Part shown: piece by piece, positions 17,481 through 26,600 of the stretch
Position numbering within the stretch: the stretch's first letter is position 1
How the letters are laid out: the number at the start of each line of letters is the position of its first letter
Assembly: GCF_051124815.1 (NCBI RefSeq)
Contig: NZ_CP118485.1
Span: 558,001-622,000 of the forward strand
Reading direction: 5' to 3'
Length of the DNA stretch: 64,000 bases
From: Azospirillum sp051124815
GTDB taxonomy: Bacteria; Pseudomonadota; Alphaproteobacteria; Azospirillales; Azospirillaceae
The notes under the pieces: model-generated
What the model was told of the DNA's origin: nothing
Database searches by the model: none
Seen by the model: the letters and a program-made list of their open reading frames with translations, nothing else
Program-made: the position numbers and the translations under genes

Positions 17481-17993
17481 ATGAGCGACGAACCGATCGA
17501 ACTCCGGATGTCGAACGGCCGCATGGCCTTCGGCGACGTGCCCGAACAGATCGACGAACTGCTGCAGGAGGCGGTGAAGGCCCGCGATGTGCCCGACGCC
17601 TGCGAGGCGCTTTTGTGGGAGGCTCACCGCAAGGGGCCGCGGGTGCTGCCGGTCTTCTACGCGCTCTACAAATTCTACTTCAACCGCAAGAAGCTGGGCG
17701 AGGCGGAGCGGGTGGCCCGCATCGGGCTGGATGCCGCGGCCTTGCAGGGCGGCTTTCCGGCCGACTGGTCGCAGCTGACTGTGGGCTCCACCGACTGGAC
17801 GGCGGCCGGGCCGGCGCGCTTCTTCCTGTTCACCATGAAGGCGCTGGCCTTCATCGAACTGCGCCGCCACAACCGCGACAGGGCGCTGGCGATCCTCGCC
17901 AAGATGGCGGAGATCGACCCGGCCGATCAGGTCGGCTACGGCACCATCGCCGCACTGGCCCGTGGGCTCGATGGTGAGGGTGGAACTGCATAA
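17481..17993 (+). CDS. TPR-like protein divergent from the nif operon, unknown function
   Basis: A 170-aa soluble protein with helical, TPR-like segments: EALLWEAHRKGPRVLPVFYALYKF, AERVARIGLDAAAL, and DRALAILAKMAEIDPADQVGYG. ATG 17481 is preceded by GAGGGAAG. The 310-bp spacer to the nif operon holds a NifA site 124 bp upstream of this ATG. A weak sigma-54-like match (GG at 17438-17439, TTGC at 17448-17451) lies in its own direction. This suggests, but does not prove, co-regulation with nitrogen fixation. The specific function is unknown. Confidence 0.75.
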   Translation: MSDEPIELRMSNGRMAFGDVPEQIDELLQEAVKARDVPDACEALLWEAHRKGPRVLPVFYALYKFYFNRKKLGEAERVARIGLDAAALQGGFPADWSQLTVGSTDWTAAGPARFFLFTMKALAFIELRRHNRDRALAILAKMAEIDPADQVGYGTIAALARGLDGEGGTA

Positions 17994-18031
17994 AAAAGGC
18001 CCCCGGCCCAGGGGGGAACCGGGCCGGGGGC
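17991..18031 (-). terminator. Rho-independent terminator of the Old Yellow Enzyme gene
   Basis: Perfect 11-bp stem GCCCCCGGCCC (17999-18009) with GGGCCGGGGGC (18021-18031). On the minus strand it is followed by CC and then TTTTTTA, a proper U tract. The tract overlaps the stop codon of the plus-strand gene at 17481-17993. Confidence 0.82.
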
Positions 18032-18075
18032 AGCGGGGATTTGCGTCTCACGACGCGCTCTCAATATCGAGAGCA

Positions 18076-18108
18076 ATTGCGGTCCAGCCGGGGTGGTGGG
18101 ACCGCAAT
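18076..18108 (-). terminator. Second hairpin downstream of the Old Yellow Enzyme gene
   Basis: Perfect 10-bp stem ATTGCGGTCC (18076-18085) with GGACCGCAAT (18099-18108). It comes directly after the stop codon of the minus-strand gene. A small GCTCTC/GAGAGC hairpin follows it, then the terminator at 17991-18031. No U tract of its own. Confidence 0.5.
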
Positions 18109-18112
18109 CCGG

Positions 18113-19228
18113 TCAGGCGGCGACGGATTCCAGGGCCGGATAGTCGGTGTAGCCCTTGGCGTCGCCGCCGTAATAGGTGGTGCGATCCGGTTCGGCCAGC
18201 GGCGCATCGGCACGGAAGCGCACGGGCAGGTCCGGGTTGGAGATGAAGGCCTCGCCGAAGCTGACCGCGTCGGCCTCGCCGTTCGCCAGGGCGGTGTCGG
18301 CGTCGGTCCGGCTGTAGCCGCCATTCAGGATGAACGGTCCCTTGAAGGCGGCGCGCAGGGCGGACGCCACATGCGGCGCGCCTTCCGGCGGAGCCATATG
18401 GTGGCCGGGCCGCCCCTCGATCACATGCAGATAGGCGAGGTTGAAGGGGTTCAGCGCCTTGGTGACCGCCAGGAAATGCGGCAGCGGGTCGCTGTCCTTC
18501 ATGTCGTTGAACACGCCGGTCGGCGACAGGCGGACACCGATGCGGTCGGCGCCGACGGCATGGGCCGTGGCCTCCAGGATCTCCAGCAGGAAGCGGCAGC
18601 GGTTCTCCACCGTCCCGCCATACTGGTCGGTGCGGGTGTTGGTGCCGTCGCGCAGGAACTGGTCGATCAGATAGCCGTTGGCCGCGTGGATCTCGACGCC
18701 GTCCAGGCCGGCATCGAACACCGCGCGCTTGGCCGCATCGGCGAAGTGGCGGACCAGGGCCGGGATCTCGGCGGTCTCCAGGGTGCGCGGCACCGGGAAG
18801 GGTTCCATGCCGGCGCCGGTGTAGAGCTGGCCCTTCGCCGCGATGGCCGACGGCGCGACCGGGGCGGCGCCGTTCGGCTGGAAGCGCTGGTGGGAGATGC
18901 GGCCGACATGCCAGAGCTGGGTGACGATCCGCCCGCCGGCGTCATGCACGGCGTCCGCCACCGCGCGCCAGGCCAGCGTCTGGGCGTCGGTGTGGATGCC
19001 CGGGGTGTTGGGATAGCCCTGGGCGGTGTCGCAGACCTGCGTCGCCTCGGTGATGATCAGGCCGGCCGAGGCGCGCTGCGCATAATATTCGGCGGTGAGC
19101 GCGGTCGGGCAGTTGCCCTCGCCGGCGCGGCTGCGGGTCATCGGTGCCATGACGACGCGGTTCGGCAACTCGATGGCGCCGAGGCGCAACGGGGTGAACA
19201 GATCAGGCTTTGCAGTGCTTTGCGGCAT
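18113..19228 (-). CDS. Old Yellow Enzyme family alkene reductase (NemA-like)
   Basis: A 371-aa FMN-dependent NAD(P)H oxidoreductase that reduces activated C=C bonds and some nitro compounds. The FMN and active-site segments are visible: NRVVMAPMTRSRA near residue 23, ITQLWHVGRISH-like VTQLWHVGRIS, DGVEIHAANGYLIDQFL, and NRCRFLLEI. Length and motifs fit the NemA/xenobiotic reductase group. It is divergent from a TetR-family gene, with two palindromic operators in the gap, so it is probably de-repressed by reactive electrophiles. The substrate range cannot be read from sequence. Confidence 0.92.
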   Translation of the reverse strand: MPQSTAKPDLFTPLRLGAIELPNRVVMAPMTRSRAGEGNCPTALTAEYYAQRASAGLIITEATQVCDTAQGYPNTPGIHTDAQTLAWRAVADAVHDAGGRIVTQLWHVGRISHQRFQPNGAAPVAPSAIAAKGQLYTGAGMEPFPVPRTLETAEIPALVRHFADAAKRAVFDAGLDGVEIHAANGYLIDQFLRDGTNTRTDQYGGTVENRCRFLLEILEATAHAVGADRIGVRLSPTGVFNDMKDSDPLPHFLAVTKALNPFNLAYLHVIEGRPGHHMAPPEGAPHVASALRAAFKGPFILNGGYSRTDADTALANGEADAVSFGEAFISNPDLPVRFRADAPLAEPDRTTYYGGDAKGYTDYPALESVAA

Positions 19229-19271
19229 GGCGGGACTACCCCCTCTTGGCCCCTGTCGGGCAAATCGGTTT

Positions 19272-19294
19272 GTATGTATGTGAGTACATACTTG
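19272..19294 (-). promoter_or_regulatory. Operator 1 of the OYE/TetR divergent pair
   Basis: An inverted repeat, GTATGTA (19272-19278) with TACATAC (19285-19291). Read on the minus strand it starts CAAGTATGTA and is the same 23-bp element as operator 2 at 17 of 23 positions. Its position 44 bp before the OYE start would block that promoter. Confidence 0.75.
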
Positions 19295-19314
19295 AACCAG
19301 AGCCCGCCGCTTGT

Positions 19315-19337
19315 CAAGTATGTATCTGCATACTTAT
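19315..19337 (+). promoter_or_regulatory. Operator 2 of the OYE/TetR divergent pair
   Basis: An inverted repeat, AAGTATG (19316-19322) with CATACTT (19329-19335), beginning CAAGTATGTA like operator 1 but on the other strand. The two sites are 20 bp apart. It lies just before the TetR coding region, consistent with autoregulation. Confidence 0.78.
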
Positions 19338-19374
19338 TATGAAGCCGACGGGACGCACCGGAGAGGGACGGGTT

Positions 19375-20052
19375 TTGGACGCAAGCAAGGACGCCACCAG
19401 CAAGGACGATGACGGCTGTTGCCCCGGCAACGGCACCGAGGGCGCCTGCGAAGGCGGGGCGCGCAAGCGCGACCGCGCCGCGACCGAGGGCGCGCTGCTC
19501 GACGCCGCCAAGCTGGTGTTCGCCGAACGCGGATTCGATGCGGCGACGACGCGCGAGATCGCGGGCCGGGCCGGCGTCAACGAACAGCTGATCCAGCGCT
19601 ATTTCTCAGGAAAGAGCGGTCTGCTGCTGGCGGTGGTGGAGCGCTACTGGCGCGAGGAATCGGGCGGCTGCGACCTGCCGCCGCCGCACGAGGATCTGGA
19701 AACCGATCTCGCCCGTTTCCTGCACGCCCAGTTGAAGCACAGCTGGAAATGCCGCGACTTCACCCGCGTCGTGCTGGCCCGTGCCCTGGTCGATCAGGCG
19801 GTGGCGGACGAGATGGCCCGCACCCTGTCGCAGAGCCGCATCCCTTGTCTGCTGAGACGGCTGGAAGGCTTCCGCGCGCGGGGCGCCATCGCCGCCGACG
19901 CCGACCTCGCCAATGTGGCGGCCGGCATCGCGACGCTCAGCTTCGGTCTGGGCTTCCTCGATCAGGTCGTGTTCGGCCGCGACGATGCCGGCATCTGCGC
20001 GATGGTCGGCACGTTGGCCCACACCATCGCCCATGGCCTGACGCCGCGGTAA
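19375..20052 (+). CDS. TetR/AcrR family transcriptional repressor
   Basis: A 225-aa regulator with an N-terminal helix-turn-helix (AAKLVFAERGFDAATTREIAGRAGVNEQLIQRYFSGKSGLL) and a ligand-binding C-terminal domain. A TTG start at 19375 is preferred because GAGAGGGA is correctly placed. An in-frame ATG at 19339 has no ribosome site and abuts operator 2. Unusually, the region before the HTH is rich in acid, Gly and Cys (DDDGCCPGNGTEGACEGG). With further cysteines downstream these could sense electrophiles, as reported for E. coli NemR. It probably represses itself and the divergent OYE gene. Confidence 0.88.
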   Translation: MDASKDATSKDDDGCCPGNGTEGACEGGARKRDRAATEGALLDAAKLVFAERGFDAATTREIAGRAGVNEQLIQRYFSGKSGLLLAVVERYWREESGGCDLPPPHEDLETDLARFLHAQLKHSWKCRDFTRVVLARALVDQAVADEMARTLSQSRIPCLLRRLEGFRARGAIAADADLANVAAGIATLSFGLGFLDQVVFGRDDAGICAMVGTLAHTIAHGLTPR

Positions 20053-20059
20053 ACCGCGG

Positions 20060-20986
20060 TTACTCCGCGGCTGCGGCGGCGCGGGTGGTGCTGCGGTGGC
20101 TGTGGACCGCGTCGGCGGTGAAGACGGCCAGCGCCACCCAGATGCAGGCGAAGGTGATGGCGTGGCTTTGGGTGAAGGCCTCGCCATAGACCAGCACGCC
20201 CAGCAGCAGTTGCCCGGTCGGCCCGACATATTGCAGTAGTCCCAGAGTGGTCATGGTCAGCCGCGACGCGCCGATCATGAAGAGAACCAGCGGCACCGCC
20301 GTCATCGGCCCGGCCAGCACCAGCAGGATGCTCTCGCCCCATTCATGGCCGAAGGTCCCGCCGCCGCCCAGCCACAGCAGATAGCCCAGCGCCACCGGCA
20401 GCAGCAGCGCGGTTTCGACCAGCAGCCCGATCACCGGATCGATGGCCGCCTTCTTGCGCACCAGGGCGTAGAAGCCGAAGGACAGCGCCAGCGACAGGGC
20501 GACCCACGGAACGGCGCCATAGCTGACGACGAGGCTGCCGACGCCGGCCGCGGCGATGGCGACCGCCAGCATCCGGCCGCGGCTGAGCCGTTCATGCAGG
20601 AACAACACGCCCAGGAGCACATTGACCAGCGGGTTGATGAAATATCCCAGGCTGGCCTCGACCAGCCGGCTGTTCACCACCGCCCAGATGAAGACGGTCC
20701 AGTTGACGGAGACCAGCAGGGTGGTGACCACCAGAATTCCCAGCCGGCGCCAACTGCCCACCGCGGCGACGACAGCCGCCGGCCCGCGGGTCGCCAGCAC
20801 GCCGACGCCGACCAGCACCACCGTCCAGATCACGCGGTGCGCCACGATCTCCACCGCGCCGACATTGCCCAGCGATTTGAAGAAGACGGGGTTGACCAGC
20901 CCCCAGATCAGATAGGAGGCCAGCGCCGCGACGAACGCCGCGGTTGTGGAGGTCGGGGCCTTGGCGGGCGGCGGGGTCTGAACCAT
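20060..20986 (-). CDS. rarD: RarD/EamA-family membrane transporter
   Basis: A 308-aa integral membrane protein of the drug/metabolite transporter superfamily, RarD group, with about ten membrane segments. The N-terminal block SYLIWGLVNPVFFKSLGNVGAVEIVAHRVIW and the C-terminal LGLLQYVGPTGQLLLGVLVYGE are typical of RarD. The substrate is not established for the family. It converges with the TetR gene 7 bp away and lies downstream of grxD, beyond a terminator. Confidence 0.9.
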   Translation of the reverse strand: MVQTPPPAKAPTSTTAAFVAALASYLIWGLVNPVFFKSLGNVGAVEIVAHRVIWTVVLVGVGVLATRGPAAVVAAVGSWRRLGILVVTTLLVSVNWTVFIWAVVNSRLVEASLGYFINPLVNVLLGVLFLHERLSRGRMLAVAIAAAGVGSLVVSYGAVPWVALSLALSFGFYALVRKKAAIDPVIGLLVETALLLPVALGYLLWLGGGGTFGHEWGESILLVLAGPMTAVPLVLFMIGASRLTMTTLGLLQYVGPTGQLLLGVLVYGEAFTQSHAITFACIWVALAVFTADAVHSHRSTTRAAAAAE

Positions 20987-21093
20987 ACCGTCCGTTTAGC
21001 ACATTGTTTGTGCAATCCGGCAGCGGCCGGGCTGACATGGCCGGGCTGCGCAACCGGCATCACTCCCGCCCCGCACCCCTTTCACGCAACAAA

Positions 21094-21115
21094 AAACCCC
21101 GCCGGAGCGGGGTTT
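21094..21115 (-). terminator. Rho-independent terminator of grxD
   Basis: Perfect 9-bp stem AAACCCCGC (21094-21102) with GCGGGGTTT (21107-21115), loop CGGA. On the minus strand the stem ends in TTTTTT. It separates the bolA-grxD unit from rarD. Confidence 0.85.
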
Positions 21116-21145
21116 CTCGTTTTGGGTCCCCAATCCGTCGCCATA

Positions 21146-21481
<336 letters not shown>

Positions 21482-21567
21482 GACTCGATGACCCTTCCGA
21501 TTCGGCCCGGCAATGCCGCGGCCTTGTCCGTTACGACTTGTGTTCAGGCGCCTTCCGGCATCCGTTC

Positions 21568-21807
21568 TCAGGCGCCCTCAGGCACCGCGGTGGTCAGCGC
21601 CAGGGCGTGCAGTTCGCCGCCCATCTTTCCCTGCAGGGACGCGTAGACCATCTGGTGCTGCTGCACCCGGCTCTTGCCCTTGAAGGCGGCGGAGGTGACG
21701 AGCGCGGCATAGTGGTCGCCGTCGCCTCGCAGGTCGGCGATCTCCACGACCGCGTCGGGGATGCCTTCCTTGATGAGCTTTTCGATCGTGGCGGCTTCCA
21801 TCGCCAT
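21568..21807 (-). CDS. BolA family protein
   Basis: A 79-aa BolA-like protein (MAMEAATIEKLIKEGIPDAVVEIADL, then VTSAAFKGKSRVQQHQMVYASL). The conserved histidine of RVQQHQMVY is the expected cluster ligand. ATG 21807 has AGGA 8 bp upstream. BolA proteins form [2Fe-2S] heterodimers with Grx4-type glutaredoxins, and the grxD gene lies immediately downstream. It is closer in length to the IbaG/YrbA or BolA2 group than to E. coli BolA. Confidence 0.92.
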   Translation of the reverse strand: MAMEAATIEKLIKEGIPDAVVEIADLRGDGDHYAALVTSAAFKGKSRVQQHQMVYASLQGKMGGELHALALTTAVPEGA

Positions 21808-21965
21808 GGGTCCAATCCTCGTTCTGTTCAGGGCTCTGTTCAGGATTGCCCCGCCCGGGCACGTGCTTCTCGAGATAGATTAGGTATGGCCGGGCCGTTT
21901 GTCATCCACCGGCAAATATTTGCCGATCTGCGGAAGACGCCGTGACGGCCCGCGCCATCAGCGGA

Positions 21966-23261
21966 TCACTCGCCGAACACGCGCTTGAACACGGTGTCGA
22001 CATGCTTGGTGTGGTAGGACATGTCGAACATCGGCTCCAGCTTGTCGCGGCCGATGTGCTTGGCGATGTCGGGGTCGGCCGACAGCAGGTCCAGATAGTT
22101 GCCGCCCTTTTCCCACACCTGCATGGCGTTGCGCTGCACCGCCTTGTAGCTGTCCTCGCGGCTCATGCCGGCCTGGGTCAGGGCCAGCAGGACGCGCTGC
22201 GAGAAGACCAGACCGCCCAGATCGTCCAGGTTCTTCTGCATGCGCTCCGGATAGACCACCAGCTTTTCCATCATGCTGGTCAGGCGCACCAGGGCGAAGT
22301 CCAGCGTGACGGTGGCATCGGGGCCGATCATCCGCTCGACCGAGCTGTGGGAGATGTCGCGCTCGTGCCACAGCGCGACGTTCTCCAGCGCCGGGACGAC
22401 GGCGGAGCGCACGATGCGGGCCAGACCCGTCAGGTTCTCCGACAGGACCGGGTTGCGCTTATGCGGCATCGCCGACGAGCCCTTCTGGCCGGGGTGGAAA
22501 TACTCCTCCGCCTCGCGGACCTCGGTGCGCTGCAGGTGGCGGACTTCCGTCGCCAGATTCTCGATGCTCGACGCGATCACGCCCAGCACGGAGAAGAAGA
22601 AGGCGTGGCGGTCGCGCGGGATGACCTGGGTCGAAACCGGCTCCACCGACAGGCCCAGCTTGGCGGCGACATGCTCCTCCACCCGCGGGTCGATGTTGGC
22701 GAAGGTGCCGACGGCGCCGGAGATGGCGCAGGTGGCGATGTCCTGGCGCGCCTGGACCAGACGCTCGCGCCCGCGGGCGAAGGCGGCGTAATGGCCGGCC
22801 AGCTTCAGGCCGAAGGTCGTCGGCTCGGCATGGATGCCGTGGCTGCGGCCGATGGTGACGGTGTTCTTGTGCTCGTAGGCCCGGCGCTTCAGCGCGGCCA
22901 GCAGGGCATCCATGTCGGCCAGCAGCAGGTCGGCGGCCTGGGTCATCTGCACGGCGAGGCAGGTGTCCAGCACGTCGGACGAGGTCATGCCCTGGTGGAC
23001 GAAGCGGGCCTCGGGGCCGACATATTCGGCGAGGTTGGTCAGGAAGGCGATGACGTCGTGCCGGGTCTCGCGCTCGATCTCGTCGATGCGGTCGATCTCC
23101 CACTTGCCGCGCTCCCACACCGCCTTGGCGGCGTCCTTCGGGATCACGCCCAGCTCGGCCTGCGCGTCGCAGGCATGCGCCTCGATCTCGAACCAGATGC
23201 GGAAGCGGTTTTCCGGCTCCCAGATGCGGGCCATTTCGGGGCGGGTATAGCGGGGGATCAT
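21966..23261 (-). CDS. purB: Adenylosuccinate lyase
   Basis: A 431-aa fumarase/aspartase-superfamily enzyme. It cleaves adenylosuccinate to AMP and fumarate and also acts earlier in purine synthesis (SAICAR). The signature GSSAMPHKRNPVLSENL carries the catalytic serine loop. HQGMTSSDVLDTCLAVQ and TIGRSHGIHAEPTTFG are the other conserved blocks. ATG 23261 gives the standard N-terminus MIPRYTRPEMARIWEPENRF. It lies upstream of bolA-grxD on the same strand, 158 bp away. Confidence 0.95.
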   Translation of the reverse strand: MIPRYTRPEMARIWEPENRFRIWFEIEAHACDAQAELGVIPKDAAKAVWERGKWEIDRIDEIERETRHDVIAFLTNLAEYVGPEARFVHQGMTSSDVLDTCLAVQMTQAADLLLADMDALLAALKRRAYEHKNTVTIGRSHGIHAEPTTFGLKLAGHYAAFARGRERLVQARQDIATCAISGAVGTFANIDPRVEEHVAAKLGLSVEPVSTQVIPRDRHAFFFSVLGVIASSIENLATEVRHLQRTEVREAEEYFHPGQKGSSAMPHKRNPVLSENLTGLARIVRSAVVPALENVALWHERDISHSSVERMIGPDATVTLDFALVRLTSMMEKLVVYPERMQKNLDDLGGLVFSQRVLLALTQAGMSREDSYKAVQRNAMQVWEKGGNYLDLLSADPDIAKHIGRDKLEPMFDMSYHTKHVDTVFKRVFGE

Positions 23262-23344
23262 CGGCACTCTCCGGAGGATGCGGGCGCTGGGTCTCGGGCG
23301 CTGGGTCGGGGAAGGCTTGCGGGTCTCAAAGCCACGCGCGCGCG

Positions 23345-23373
23345 ACCATAGCCGTGCCGGAAGGCGTTTTAAA
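23345..23373 (-). promoter_or_regulatory. Possible sigma-70 promoter of purB
   Basis: On the minus strand TTTAAA, 17 bases, then TATGGT. Each box matches 4 of 6 consensus bases. It is the best candidate in the 427-bp gap between purB and the divergent GGDEF-EAL gene; nothing else definite was seen in that gap. Confidence 0.35.
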
Positions 23374-23688
23374 GCCTCACGATGGACCACGCCGGACCCA
23401 ACCCCCGGCCCGGCCGGCGTCGGCATTAAACTTTGCGGTCTAACCGTTGCCGACCGAAGGGAATCCGCGCCTAAAGGTGGATGAACCGATAATCCGCCGA
23501 TTCCCTGTCCGGTCGGCGCGGCGCTACCCCGTGGCGATCCAAGGGAGAGGAAAACAGTCAAAGAGTCGCGCCGGGGTGGATTTGATTCGCTTGCAGTTGA
23601 ATCGGTGCGAGCATTAAGCAACACTTGCACAGCGCATCGGGGCCGGCCCAAGCCCGGAACCGAAAAGCCTATCCGAAGGGAGCCCTTC

Positions 23689-26600
23689 TTGTCCGACCCC
23701 GTCGTCGAACTGGTCCGTGCGCCGTCGCGCTCGTCCGACGAGGCCCGGCTCTACCGCCTGCAGTTCCTGGCGTCGATGGCGCTGGTGTCGGCGCTCGTCC
23801 TCGGGCTTGGCTTCTACTTCGTCTGGCAGCATTGGGCCGATCTGGAGCACGACCTGCGCCAGAGCGAGACGCGCTATCTCCAGGAGCAGCGTCAGGCGCT
23901 GATGCAGGAGGTGGAGAACGCGCAGTCCTATCTGGCCTACATGCGCTCGCGCGTGGAGCCGCTGCTGAAGGACCATCTGCGCACCCAGGTGAACGAGGCC
24001 TATGCCATCGCCCGCAGCGTTCATGACCGGGAACGGAACATCCTGCCCGAAGCGGCGGTGAAGGAGTCGATCAAGCAGACCCTGCGGCCGCTGCGCTTTT
24101 CCGGCGGCCGAGGCTACTACTTCATCCACGACATGACCGGCAACCCGGTCCTGATGCCGGTCGATCCTTCAAGGGAGGGGGCGCCGAAGGATGGAGCGCC
24201 TCCCTCCGCGGCGCCCGACCCGGCGGAGGACTCGGTCGTCGGCGAGCTGATGCGGGCGGCCCACGACCCCAACCGGCGCGGCTTCGCCCGCTACCGCGTG
24301 AGCCTGCCCGACGATCCGACGCAGACCGTCGACAAGCTGGCCTTCGTCCGCCTGTTCGAACCCTATGACTGGCTGATCGGCGCCAGCGATTCGCTGAGCG
24401 CCGTGGAGACGCGCCTGCAGAATGAATCACTGGATCGCCTGCGTGCCTTCCGGTTCGGCGAGACCGGCTTCATCGGCGTGCTGCGCCAGGACGGGCAGGT
24501 GCTGCTGTCGCCCACCGCCCCGGCGTCGGAGGGGATGAACGCCCGCGACCTGCCATGGAAGACCGAACGCGACATCGTCACCCGCATGCTGGAGCTTGGG
24601 CGCAAGGGCGGCGGCGAGCTGCGCTACGACTGGATCCATCCGGTCTCGGCGCGGCCGACGCCGAAGATGGCCTATGTCTCCGCCCCCAACGTCTGGGGCT
24701 GGATCCTGGTCGCCGGCTCCTACATCGACGATGTCGGCCGCGAGATGGAGGCCCGCCGGGCGGAGATCAGCCGCGGCGTCAACCAGCGGGTCTGGACCAC
24801 GGTCGCCGTGCTGGGCGTCGCGCTGGCCGCGTCGGTCGGCGTGTCCTGGCTGGTCACCGGCTGGATCCGGCGCATCGTCGGCAGCTATCAGCTGCGGGTC
24901 CGGCACAGCGACAGCATGCTGCGCGAACGGGCGCGCCAGCTCTATCTCGCCAACTTCTTCATCGACCATGTGTCGGAGATCGTCGTGCTCGCCGATGCCG
25001 GCCTGCGCATCGCCTACGTCAACCCGTTCGGCTGCAAGGCGCTGGGCGGCAGGCTGGACGATCTGGTGATGGGGCAGGCCGACCTGCTGAAGCGCTTCGC
25101 CGCGGAGGGCGAGGACGCGGCCAGCCATTACGAGACCGCCTACCTCACCGCCGACGGCCGCATGCTGGAGCTTGAGGTCACCGCCAGCCGCATCACCTAC
25201 GAGGGCGACGTCTATTACTCCGCCATCGCCCGCGACATCAGCGAGCGCAAGCGGGCGGAATGGCAACTGCGGCTGTCGGCCAAGGTGTTCGACAACGCGG
25301 CGGAGGGCATGTTCGTCGCCAACGAACACCGGCAGATCGTCGCCGCCAACGATGCCTTTTCCCGCATCACCGGCTATGGGCGGGACGAGGTGCTGGGCCG
25401 CGGCCCGGAATTCCTGCGCTCCGACCGCAACCCGCCGGAATTCTACGACGAGCTTTGGGCGCAGTTGCGCGCGCAGGGCCATTGGGCCGGCGAGATCTGG
25501 AGCACCCGCAAGAACGGCGAGGTGTTTCCGGAATGGCTGAGCGTCAAGCTGGTGAGGAACGAGGACGGCGCCGTCGCCAACTACATCGCCGCCTTCACCG
25601 ACATCACCGAGACGCGCGCGCAGGAGGAGCGCATCCGCCATCTGGCGCAGTTCGACTTCCTGACCGACCTGCCCAACCGCTTCCTCCTGCGCGACCGGCT
25701 GGAGCGTGCGATCCTGGCCGCCGGGCGCCACGGCACCAAGGTGGGGCTGCTGTTCGTCGACCTCGACCGTTTCAAGACCATCAACGACAGCCTGGGCCAT
25801 CAGGTCGGCGACGGCCTCCTGCGCGAGGTGGCGGTGCGGCTGACCGGCACGGTGCGGGCCAGCGACACGGTCAGCCGGCAGGGCGGCGACGAGTTCATCA
25901 TCCTCATCAGCGACATGGACAGCCCCGACGCCGCCGGCACCGTCGCGCGCAAGGTGCTGCACGCCCTGTCGGAAGCCTATCTGATCGACGGGCACGAGCT
26001 GCAGGTCACGCCGTCCATCGGCATTGCGGTCTATCCCGACGACGGCACCGGCATCGACGCGCTGCTGAAGAGCGCCGACATGGCGATGTATGCCGCCAAG
26101 GAGGCCGGACGCGCGACCTACCGCTTCTTCACGCCGGAGCTGAACCGCCGCGCGTCGGATCGCATGTGGACCGAAAACAACCTGCGCCGCGCGCTCGCCA
26201 ACAACGAGCTGGAGCTGCATTTCCAGCCGCAGTTCTCGCTGGACGACCGCCGGCTGGTCGGCGCGGAGGCGCTGGTGCGCTGGCGCCAGCCGGACGGCAC
26301 GCTGATCATGCCCGGCCAGTTCATTCCGGTGGCCGAGGATACCGGCCTGATCCTGCCGCTCGGCGACTGGGTGCTGGGCGAGGCCTGCCGCCGGGTTTCG
26401 GAACTGCTGCGCCATCGCGACCTGCTGATCGCCATCAACCTGTCGGCGGTACAGGTGCGCCGCCCCGGACTGGCGGAGCGGGTGGCGGGCTGGCTGTCCG
26501 CCTACGGCATCCCGCCGTCGGCGCTGGAGCTGGAGGTTACGGAAAGCGTCCTGATGGACGAGTCCGACGTGGTGTCGGAAACCTTCTCGCAACTGCGCGA

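Noticed and set aside
19339..19341. ATG as the TetR start
   Set aside because: It has no ribosome site and lies directly after operator 2; TTG 19375 has GAGAGGGA in place.
24427..26592. Long minus-strand frame over the GGDEF-EAL gene
   Set aside because: No recognisable domains; it is antisense to a gene with intact active-site motifs.
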